From assembly GCA_051892815.1 (NCBI GenBank), contig JBJFGP010000156.1:1-12768 (forward strand): 12,768 nucleotides of DNA. Direction: 5' to 3'. Below are positions 7,119 to 12,768 of this stretch, piece after piece (within the stretch, counting starts at the first letter, position 1; each line of letters starts with the position of its first letter). A program made the position numbers and the translations under genes. This DNA is from JAXFQS01 sp051892815 (GTDB lineage: Bacteria > Verrucomicrobiota > Kiritimatiellia > RFP12 > DVOR01). The notes under the pieces were generated by a model. It had not been told where the DNA came from, searched no databases, and saw nothing but the letters and a program-made list of their open reading frames with translations.

Positions 7119-7748
7119 ATGGAGAATCTGGTCATCCGCCCGGAACGTCCCGAAGAGGCGCGCGCCGTCGAGGAGTTGGTCCGCGACGCCTTCTGGAATG
7201 TCTACCGTCCCGGCGCGCTCGAACACTTCGTTCTGCACCGCTTGCGTTCCCATCCGGCATTCGTCCGCGAACTCGGCTTTGTGATGCTTCTTGAAGGCGA
7301 ACTCGTCGGGCAAATCGTTTTTGTCCGCGCCGAAGTGGCGCTTGACGACGGACGGCGGCTCCCGATTCTGGCGATGGGGCCCATCTGCGTGAGGCCCCGG
7401 CTCCATCGGCGCGGACTCGGCAAGCGGTTGCTCGACCACGCCCTGGAACGCGCCGCCGCGATGGGGTTCGGGGCTGTCTGCTTCGAAGGGAATATCGCCT
7501 TCTACGGCAAAAGCGGCTTTCGCCCGGCATCCGATTTCGGGCTCCGCTATCACGGACTCGCCCCCGGCGCCGACGCTTCCTTCTTCCTCGCCAAGCCCCT
7601 CCGCGAAGGCTACCTCGATGGGCTTTCGGGCGAATACGCGCCGCCCGATCCCTACTTCGTCTGCGACCGCGAGCCGGAAGCCTTCGCCGTCTACGATGCC
7701 ACCTTCGCGCCCCGCGAGAAACTCCGCCTGCCGGGGCAACTCTTCTGA
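7119..7748 (+). CDS. GNAT family N-acetyltransferase (YhbS-like)
   Basis: The product has 209 residues from the ATG at 7119, chosen because AAGGAGAA at 7103-7110 sits 8 bases upstream; earlier in-frame starts would precede the promoter. It is a cytoplasmic enzyme expected to move an acetyl group from acetyl-CoA to an amine. The acetyl-CoA binding motif is visible as RPRLHRRGLGKRLL (R97/R98, G99, G101), preceded by the strand PILAMGPICVRP. The later segment AVCFEGNIAFYGKSGFRPAS is the usual 'G-x-x-x-F-Y-x-x-x-G-F' of the family. The C-terminal 60 residues resemble the YhbS subgroup. The acceptor is unknown. The gene appears to stand alone, between its own promoter and that of the downstream operon. 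Confidence 0.88.
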   Translation: MENLVIRPERPEEARAVEELVRDAFWNVYRPGALEHFVLHRLRSHPAFVRELGFVMLLEGELVGQIVFVRAEVALDDGRRLPILAMGPICVRPRLHRRGLGKRLLDHALERAAAMGFGAVCFEGNIAFYGKSGFRPASDFGLRYHGLAPGADASFFLAKPLREGYLDGLSGEYAPPDPYFVCDREPEAFAVYDATFAPREKLRLPGQLF

Positions 7749-7793
7749 CCTTCCGCGCCTCCTCCTGCCTCTCGCCGCGCGACGGAATTGCTT

Positions 7794-7822
7794 TTGACAC
7801 CGCCCCCCGCTTGTGTTAAACT
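7794..7822 (+). promoter_or_regulatory. Strong promoter of the aminotransferase-nadK-tcdA operon
   Basis: TTGACA at 7794-7799 is a perfect -35 hexamer, followed by exactly 17 bases and TAAACT at 7817-7822 (four of six). Transcription should start near 7829-7830, leaving a leader of about 37 bases. It is the only clear promoter before six closely packed genes. Confidence 0.75.
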
Positions 7823-7866
7823 CTCCACTATCCCAACTGTTGCCAATCCCCCATTCCGAAGAGATT

Positions 7867-9051
7867 ATGAAGACCGTTTCCGACTCCATCGCCCCCTCCC
7901 TCTCGACCTCCTCCGCCATCCGCAAGATGTTTGAAGCCGGGCTCGAACTCAAGAAGAAATTCGGCGCCGAGAAGGTCTTCGACTTCTCCCTCGGCAACCC
8001 CGACGTCCCCCCGCCCGCTAAGACCCGCGAAGCCCTCGCACGCATTGCCGAAGAGAGCGTTCGCCCCTGCGGCTTGGGCTATATGCCCAACGCCGGCCTG
8101 CCCGAACTCCGCGAAGCCCTCGCCCGCAAACTCACCCGCGAGCAGGCCCTCCCCCTTGCCGCGCAAGACATCGTTGTCACCGTAGGCGCGGCCGGCGCCC
8201 TGACCACCTTCTTCCGCGCCACATTAGACCCCGGCGACGAAGTTCTCGTCACCGCACCCTACTTCGTCGAATACGGCGCCTACTGCGGACACTTCGGCGG
8301 AATCCTCAAACCCGTGCCAGCCTTGCAGCCCGATTTCCGCCCGGACCTCGAAGCCATCGCCGCCGCCATTACCCCCCAAACCCGCGCCATCATCGTCAAC
8401 TCTCCCAACAACCCGACCGGCTGCGTCTACTCGCCCGATACCATCGCCGCCCTGGGTGAACTTCTCCAGCAGGTCAACCAAGGACGCGAACGCCCCGTCT
8501 TCCTCCTCAGCGACGAACCCTATCGCGCCATCGCCTACGATGGCATCCAAGTCCCGCCCATCCTTCCCGCCAGCCCCTTCGCCGCAGTCCTTGGCTCCTT
8601 CTCCAAGAGTCTCTCCATGGCAGGCGAACGCATCGGTTATATTGCCGTCAACCCCAACATGCCCGGCATCGAAACCCTTCGCTCCGCACTCGTGCTGGTC
8701 AATCGCACCCTCGGCTATGTCAACGCCCCGATTATCGGCCAGAAACTCGCCCTCGCACTCCTAGACGAACAAGTCGACCTCGAAATCTATGCCCGCCGGC
8801 GTACCGCCATGGTCGAAGTGCTCCGCGCCGCCGGACTCGACTTTCCCGAGCCAAAGGGCGCCTTCTACATCTTCGCCAAGGCCCCGGGCGGCAACGATAA
8901 GGCCTTCTGCGAACGCCTCCTCCGGGAGAATATATTGGCAGTTCCTGGCACCGGATTCGGCTACCCCGGCTACATCCGCCTGTGCTACGCCGTCGACGAA
9001 TCCATCATTCGCCGCAGCGCCCCGGCTTGGCTCCGCGCCGTCCAGTCCTGA
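7867..9051 (+). CDS. Fold-type I PLP-dependent aminotransferase (class I/II, AspC-like)
   Basis: The product has 394 residues. The ATG at 7867 is preferred over the GTG at 7813, which overlaps the promoter; the ribosome binding site is poor (GAAGAG 3 bases upstream). This cytoplasmic enzyme should transfer an amino group between an amino acid and a 2-oxo acid. The active-site set is complete: NSPNNPTG with N182, D216 and Y219 in LLSDEPY, the PLP Schiff-base lysine K247 in SFSKSLSMAGERIGY, and R371 in YIRLCY, which should bind the substrate carboxylate. The N-terminal FDFSLGNPDVPPP is the usual substrate-side loop. Length is normal for the family. Substrate choice (aspartate, alanine, aromatic or other) cannot be read from sequence. 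It is the first gene of the operon; the next starts 5 bases after its stop. Confidence 0.92.
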   Translation: MKTVSDSIAPSLSTSSAIRKMFEAGLELKKKFGAEKVFDFSLGNPDVPPPAKTREALARIAEESVRPCGLGYMPNAGLPELREALARKLTREQALPLAAQDIVVTVGAAGALTTFFRATLDPGDEVLVTAPYFVEYGAYCGHFGGILKPVPALQPDFRPDLEAIAAAITPQTRAIIVNSPNNPTGCVYSPDTIAALGELLQQVNQGRERPVFLLSDEPYRAIAYDGIQVPPILPASPFAAVLGSFSKSLSMAGERIGYIAVNPNMPGIETLRSALVLVNRTLGYVNAPIIGQKLALALLDEQVDLEIYARRRTAMVEVLRAAGLDFPEPKGAFYIFAKAPGGNDKAFCERLLRENILAVPGTGFGYPGYIRLCYAVDESIIRRSAPAWLRAVQS

Positions 9052-9056
9052 GTACT

Positions 9057-10226
9057 ATGAGACTCCTTTTCACAGCACCACTCCTCCTCGCCGCTACCCT
9101 CCAGGCGCAGCACCTCGAACTCGACTGCCTGGCCACCGGGAACGAAGCCGGCGTCGAGACAGAGTTCCTCCTCATCGGCTCATCCAGCGACCGCGCTTAC
9201 GAAGCACTCTTCGTACTTCCCGATGGCGTCGAAACCACCCTCTGGCAGCGCGTCCAAAGCCTTCGCGCACCCGATGGGCGCCCACTCGCCGGGGGCTCTT
9301 CTTGCGATTCCATGGACCTGCGCTTTTGGCCCAAAGGGGAACATTTCAGCCTAAGACTTTTCGAGCTTGAGCCCAACCTCAAGGAGATTTCCCTGTCCTC
9401 CGTTCTCTCCGATTCCAAGAACCAGTCGCTCCACTTCTCGCTCGTCGCCAGCAACCGTTGGGACGCTACCGAGCCGCCTGTTTCCGTCGTATCTCTCTAC
9501 AACGATCCTCAGACCCTTTTCGACCTTCCCGAGCAAGCCTCCAAGGGTGCCACCTACGGCCGTTTTCGCACCGTTCGCAAGCTCAAAAAGAACGCGCGCT
9601 ACCGTATCCGCCTCGACTGGATGCCCGCAACAAACGCCCTCCCTCGGGCCAATGAAGTCACGCTGGACATTCTTCCCGAGACCGACTATGCCGCCCTTGT
9701 CCGGACGCTGCGCAAGGAAGCCGAAACGGGCCGCGACCTCTTTCTTCGCATCCGTCCGGCGGCCAATCTTCCGGTCTCGCGCCTGGTCGACCTGGCCCGC
9801 CTAATCAAGCCATTGGAGGCGCCCGGAGGTGTCCGTCTCGACAAGCCTGCCGAAGGCCAGTTCTACCTCCCGGCCTTCCTTCCTCGGAGGGAATGGCGTA
9901 CGCCTTCTTCGAGGCCGTTCCAACCTTGGGAACTCCATCTTGGTGCGACCAATACGCTTCGATGGATAGAAGAGGATTGGCGCGTTCAAGGGCTTGAACC
10001 CAAACTGGTTCCGCACACCTTTGTGCTCGATTCGCCCGAGCGCGCCGCGGCGGTTGCCGACCGTCTAGACAACCCCGACAAGCCGATGCACACGCTCCTT
10101 ATCTACTGTTCTCCCGATGCAACTGCAGGCGAACTGATCCGCTGGATCCAACCGCTCCGCCGCAAACGCCCGTTGCCATTCGTCTGGTTTTTCGTCGGCG
10201 ACGAATCCGCCCAATCCAACCTATGA
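9057..10226 (+). CDS. Secreted protein of unknown function, possible YdjY-like and ExbD-like parts
   Basis: The product has 389 residues from the ATG at 9057, five bases after the aminotransferase stop, with no clear ribosome binding site, so reinitiation or coupling is likely. An N-terminal signal peptide (RLLFTAPLLLAATLQA, cut near 17) marks it as exported; there is no later membrane segment. I do not recognise the family. Residues about 20-165 contain FLLIGSSSDRAYEALFVLP and VVSLYNDPQTLFDLP (144-158), recalling YdjY-type domains. Residues 202-262 (LDILPETDYAALVRTLRK, then LFLRIRP) and 345-385 (LLIYCSPDATAGELIRW, then FVWFFV) recall the periplasmic fold of ExbD/TolR. These likenesses are pattern impressions, not alignments. 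The stop overlaps the nadK start by 4 bases. Codon use is strongly C-ending, like the gene before. Confidence 0.75.
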   Translation: MRLLFTAPLLLAATLQAQHLELDCLATGNEAGVETEFLLIGSSSDRAYEALFVLPDGVETTLWQRVQSLRAPDGRPLAGGSSCDSMDLRFWPKGEHFSLRLFELEPNLKEISLSSVLSDSKNQSLHFSLVASNRWDATEPPVSVVSLYNDPQTLFDLPEQASKGATYGRFRTVRKLKKNARYRIRLDWMPATNALPRANEVTLDILPETDYAALVRTLRKEAETGRDLFLRIRPAANLPVSRLVDLARLIKPLEAPGGVRLDKPAEGQFYLPAFLPRREWRTPSSRPFQPWELHLGATNTLRWIEEDWRVQGLEPKLVPHTFVLDSPERAAAVADRLDNPDKPMHTLLIYCSPDATAGELIRWIQPLRRKRPLPFVWFFVGDESAQSNL

Positions 10227-11035
10227 CTTCCATCGCCTTGCTTGTCAACGCCGCCAAGAGCCGTGCCGCCGAATTGGCCACGCGGGTTCGCGCCCTCGCG
10301 GCCGGTCTGAACCTTGCCGTCAAGGAGGATCCTGCCGATGCCGAGGCCATTGTCGTACTGGGGGGCGACGGCACTTTGCTCTCGGCCGTCCGCCGCTATG
10401 GTGCCGGCAAACCCATCGTGGGGTTGAACGCCGGCTCCCTCGGGTACTTGACTTGTGTGGAGGAGCGGCAATTCGCCGACATTCTCCGTTCCTTGGCGAA
10501 CGGCACCTTCAGGGTCAGCCGCCGCCGCACCCTGGCGGGGCGCGTGCTTGCCTCGGACGGGAGCGTACGCCGCGAACTGCCGGTTGCGCTCAATGACATC
10601 ACGATTGCGCGCGGCCACTCCGCCCGGGCGCTCAAACTCGCCCTCTCTTTTGATGCCCATCCGGTTGCCGCCTACCTGTGCGACGGCATTGTCTTTGCAA
10701 CCCCGACGGGCTCGACGGCTTATGCCCTTTCGGCGGGCGGTCCGGTTGTTCTGCCGGGCATCGAGGCTACCGTCATGGCGGTCATCTCTCCGCATTCGCT
10801 GGCGGCGCGTCCATTGGTTTATCCGGACAAGGTTGTTGCCGCCATCGAGCGTTCCGGGTATGATGTGCCGTGGCTGGTTTCCGCCGATGGTCAGGAGGAT
10901 ATCGAACTTGGGGAAGGGGAGCGGGTCGAGATTTTCGCGGGGGCGTTGGAAGTGCCCCTGGTGGTCGCGCCGGACTATGATCCGCTGGCGGTGCTTCGGC
11001 ACAAACTGGGCTGGAGCCTGCGTCATTCCATCTGA
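10223..11035 (+). CDS. nadK: NAD kinase
   Basis: The product has 270 residues, somewhat short for the family. It phosphorylates NAD+ to NADP+ in the cytoplasm and is usually essential. The ATG overlaps the previous stop (ATGA), indicating translational coupling. Diagnostic motifs are VVLGGDGTLL with the catalytic D49 in GGDGT (47-51), GLNAGSLGYL, ALNDITIARG (N124-D125), and CDGIVFATPTGSTAYALSAG (D154-G155; T160-Y167), followed by PHSLAARPLVYP. The usual N-E pair after the first domain is N-D here, a conservative change. The N-terminal domain is compact, which accounts for the lower length. The next gene starts 2 bases after the stop. Assignment is firm; use of ATP versus polyphosphate cannot be told. 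Confidence 0.95.
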   Translation: MTSIALLVNAAKSRAAELATRVRALAAGLNLAVKEDPADAEAIVVLGGDGTLLSAVRRYGAGKPIVGLNAGSLGYLTCVEERQFADILRSLANGTFRVSRRRTLAGRVLASDGSVRRELPVALNDITIARGHSARALKLALSFDAHPVAAYLCDGIVFATPTGSTAYALSAGGPVVLPGIEATVMAVISPHSLAARPLVYPDKVVAAIERSGYDVPWLVSADGQEDIELGEGERVEIFAGALEVPLVVAPDYDPLAVLRHKLGWSLRHSI

Positions 11036-11037
11036 AT

Positions 11038-11730
11038 ATGGTGTCTATCAATCAGAGCCACTGGTTGGCACGAGCGGAACTGCTTCTTGGCAAGGAAGGG
11101 GTGGCAAAGCTGTCTACCTGCCGCGTGGTTTTGTTTGGCGTCGGCGGGGTCGGGAGCTGGTGCGCGGAGGCGCTGGTGCGGAGCGGGATTCGCCATCTGA
11201 CTTTGGTCGACGGGGATTGCGTGGAGGCGTCGAACATCAACCGCCAACTGCCTGCCGAGCCGGAGAGCGTGGGGCAACCGAAGGCGGAGGTTCTGGCGCG
11301 GCGGCTGAGGCGTCTGGCGCCCGGGGCGGAGGTGGCGTCGCGCGTGCTTTTCTACTCGGCGGATACCGCGGACGCGCTGCCGCTGGAGCCTTACGACTGG
11401 GTGGTGGATGCGATAGACAGTGTCCATTCGAAGTGCTTGCTGGCGGAGCGGGCGTTGGCTCTGGGAAAGGGGTTTGCTTCCTCGATGGGGGCGGCGTTGA
11501 AGCGTGACCCGACCCTCATCCGCCGGGCACCGCTCTCCCGCGTCACTTCGTGCCGTCTGGCCAAGGCGGTGCGTACCGAGTTCAAGCGGCGCGGCGTATC
11601 TCTGGACTACCCGTGTGTCTACAGCCTGGAGCGTCCGCAAGCCGCCGCCGGGCGGGGTTCGCTGGTTCAAGTGACTGCGCCGTTCGGGTTTGCGCTGGCG
11701 GGATTGGTAATCGATTCAGTGGCGGGGTGA
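11038..11730 (+). CDS. tcdA: tRNA threonylcarbamoyladenosine dehydratase (TcdA/CsdL), E1-like
   Basis: The product has 230 residues, shorter than the E. coli protein (about 268). TcdA uses ATP to convert t6A at position 37 of ANN-reading tRNAs to its cyclic form. The opening RAELLLGKEGVAKL and the nucleotide loop VVLFGVGGVGSW (G34, G36, G37, G39) are typical, as is LTLVDGDCVEASNINRQLPA. YDWVVDAIDSVHSK and FASSMGAALKRDPT complete the adenylating core. The paired C-x-x-C zinc motifs of MoeB and ThiF are absent, which favours TcdA. The end GSLVQVTAPFGFALAGLVID matches the C-terminal part of the family. No ribosome binding site is obvious; the ATG lies 2 bases after the nadK stop, so coupling is likely. 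The stop overlaps the next start by one base. Confidence 0.9.
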   Translation: MVSINQSHWLARAELLLGKEGVAKLSTCRVVLFGVGGVGSWCAEALVRSGIRHLTLVDGDCVEASNINRQLPAEPESVGQPKAEVLARRLRRLAPGAEVASRVLFYSADTADALPLEPYDWVVDAIDSVHSKCLLAERALALGKGFASSMGAALKRDPTLIRRAPLSRVTSCRLAKAVRTEFKRRGVSLDYPCVYSLERPQAAAGRGSLVQVTAPFGFALAGLVIDSVAG

Positions 11731-12188
11731 TGGGTATGGACGAGACGGTTTGGGTGCTGGAGACGAACCTCGACGATGTCACCGGGGAGCGCTTGGGGGC
11801 GGCTTTGGAACGCTTCCTTTCCAACGGGGCGCTCGACGCTTCGTATACCCCTTGTTTCATGAAAAAGAATCGTCCCGGCTGGCTCCTGAGGTTGCTGGTG
11901 CCGGAGCCCTTGGTTGGGCAGATCGAACGCCTGGTCTTTGCCGAGACGACCGCCATCGGGTTGCGCAAATACCCGGTCGAGCGTACGGTGATGCAGCGCC
12001 GGGTGGTGAGCGTCCCGACGCGCGCGGGGCTGGCATCCGTGAAGGTCTGCCGCTGGCACGATGTGGTTCGGTGCTACCCCGAGCACGAGTCGATTGCCGA
12101 ACTCTCGAAGCGGAGCGGTCTCGCCTACCCATTGCTCTATTCGGAGGCAACGATTGGGGCCCAGAGGTTGGAAGGAGATGGTCTATGA
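11730..12188 (+). CDS. larC2: Stand-alone LarC2-like domain (nickel-pincer cofactor insertion protein, C-terminal part)
   Basis: The product has 152 residues from the ATG at 11730 (TGATG overlap with tcdA), or 150 from the ATG at 11736, which has a better-placed GGGG upstream. The sequence fits the C-terminal domain of LarC throughout: VLETNLDDVTGE at the start, GALDASYTPCFMKKNRPG (MKKNRPG at 44-50), ETTAIGLRKYPVERTVMQRR, and VRCYPEHESIAELSKRSGLA near the end. LarC inserts nickel into the pincer cofactor of lactate racemase in a CTP-dependent step; in Lactiplantibacillus its two parts, LarC1 and LarC2, are joined by a programmed frameshift. No LarC1 part lies upstream here, where nadK and tcdA are found. 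The gene may work with a LarC1 encoded elsewhere or have another role. The stop overlaps the next gene's start (ATGA). Confidence 0.85.
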   Translation: MGMDETVWVLETNLDDVTGERLGAALERFLSNGALDASYTPCFMKKNRPGWLLRLLVPEPLVGQIERLVFAETTAIGLRKYPVERTVMQRRVVSVPTRAGLASVKVCRWHDVVRCYPEHESIAELSKRSGLAYPLLYSEATIGAQRLEGDGL

Positions 12189-12768
12189 GGTTGCTATCAG
12201 TATGCGGCATTGCTGCCTACCTTTTGGCGTCGCCGGTAGGCGCGCAGGAGTTGGAAATCTGTACCTGGCAGGATGGGAAAGAGGCGGCCTTCTTCCTCGC
12301 GTTCGATGACGGCTGCCCGACCCACGAGACGGTTGTCGCGCCCCTGCTGGAACGCTACGCAATCCCCGGTACCTTCTACATCAACCGCCGCCGAGCGCCC
12401 GAACCCGACGGCACCTATCGCTGCAACCCCTTCTTCCGCGAGCATGGCGTCATCGTGCCCGGAAACCACACGGCAACCCACTGCGGCGCAACCAACCTCG
12501 TCCAGTGCGAGGAGGAAATCGCCGCCTGGTTTCCCGCCGCAGGAATCGAGCCCAAAAGCAGGCTCGTCTCCTTCGCCATCCCGGGCGGCGTGCCGTGGAA
12601 GGTAAGCGAACAAGAACTCTCGAGGGTGCTCGACAAATACGGCCTTGTGCTGCGCCCCCCCTTCTGGACTCCAGGCTGGCAAAAGGGGCCCCATCCAACC
12701 AACCGACTCGCCATCGCCTCGATTGTCGACGAGACCATCCGCAGGGGCGGATCCGGCCACTTCGACTT
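12185..12768 (+). CDS. Secreted polysaccharide deacetylase (CE4 / NodB-like), 3' end outside window
   Basis: The frame is open from the ATG at 12185, overlapping the larC2 stop by 4 bases, to the right edge: 194 whole codons. An N-terminal signal peptide (LLSVCGIAAYLLASPVGA) is probably cut near residue 20. The NodB fold is shown by FFLAFDDGCP with D41-D42 (motif 1), LLERYAIPGTFYI, and GNHTATH with H95 and H99 (motif 2, metal-binding). Members remove acetyl groups from xylan, chitin or peptidoglycan using a divalent metal. In the usual third motif R-x-P-x-G the Arg appears to be replaced: the sequence is FAIPGG (A131, P133, G135). The substrate is unknown; the xylanase-type genes upstream make an acetylated plant glycan possible. 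The missing end prevents a check of the last conserved histidine. Confidence 0.87.
   Translation, partial: MRLLSVCGIAAYLLASPVGAQELEICTWQDGKEAAFFLAFDDGCPTHETVVAPLLERYAIPGTFYINRRRAPEPDGTYRCNPFFREHGVIVPGNHTATHCGATNLVQCEEEIAAWFPAAGIEPKSRLVSFAIPGGVPWKVSEQELSRVLDKYGLVLRPPFWTPGWQKGPHPTNRLAIASIVDETIRRGGSGHFD

Noticed and set aside
7813..7866. GTG start for the aminotransferase at 7813
   Set aside because: It overlaps the -10 box and would precede the transcript start; the family N-terminus fits the ATG at 7867.
1..12768. tRNA or rRNA genes, CRISPR arrays, insertion sequences, phage attachment sites
   Set aside because: I looked and saw no cloverleaf, no spaced repeat array, no transposase or integrase sequence and no flanking direct repeats.

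Overview
This is a GC-rich bacterial window in which all nine recognisable genes lie on the + strand. The best guess for the source is the PVC superphylum, Kiritimatiellota/Lentisphaerota type. The reasons are two secreted DUF4838-type proteins around a secreted GH10-type enzyme, a beta-helix protein tail, and TTGACA / TAnAAT-like promoters in a high-GC background. The lineage is inferred from gene content alone; no rRNA or other marker gene is present.

Region 1 (1-213) is the C-terminal end of a probable secreted parallel beta-helix protein, closed by a textbook intrinsic terminator. Region 2 (about 217-6832) looks like a carbohydrate-degradation unit. It has a sigma-70-like promoter, a structured 5' leader, a 933-residue DUF4838 protein, a diverged GH10 lipoprotein or secreted enzyme, and a second, shorter DUF4838 protein, followed by a strong hairpin. 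All three products carry export signals. The two DUF4838 proteins are paralogues that share a C-x-C-x-x-C motif and the same domain order, but only the first has an extra C-terminal part of about 300 residues. Their N-terminal domain resembles that of alpha-glucuronidases. Together with GH10, this suggests work on glucuronoxylan or a related acidic plant polysaccharide (inference).

Region 3 (6774-7118) is a 345-base gap with a long GAAA-capped hairpin, an 80-base element closed by a perfect 10-bp inverted repeat, and a promoter for the next gene. Region 4 (7119-7748) is a single GNAT acetyltransferase gene with a good ribosome binding site.

Region 5 (about 7794 to the right edge) is a tightly packed operon behind a good promoter (TTGACA, 17 bases, TAAACT). 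It encodes a fold-type I PLP aminotransferase, an unrecognised secreted protein, NAD kinase, a TcdA-type tRNA dehydratase, a stand-alone LarC2-like domain and a secreted CE4 polysaccharide deacetylase cut by the window end. Junctions are +5, -4, +2, -1 and -4 bases, so translational coupling is likely. The mix of cofactor and tRNA enzymes with secreted proteins gives no single obvious pathway.

The most interesting leads are the DUF4838-GH10-DUF4838 unit, the orphan LarC2 gene beside nadK and tcdA, the unknown secreted protein at 9057-10226, the structured element at 6884-6963, and abrupt changes of synonymous codon preference inside genes.
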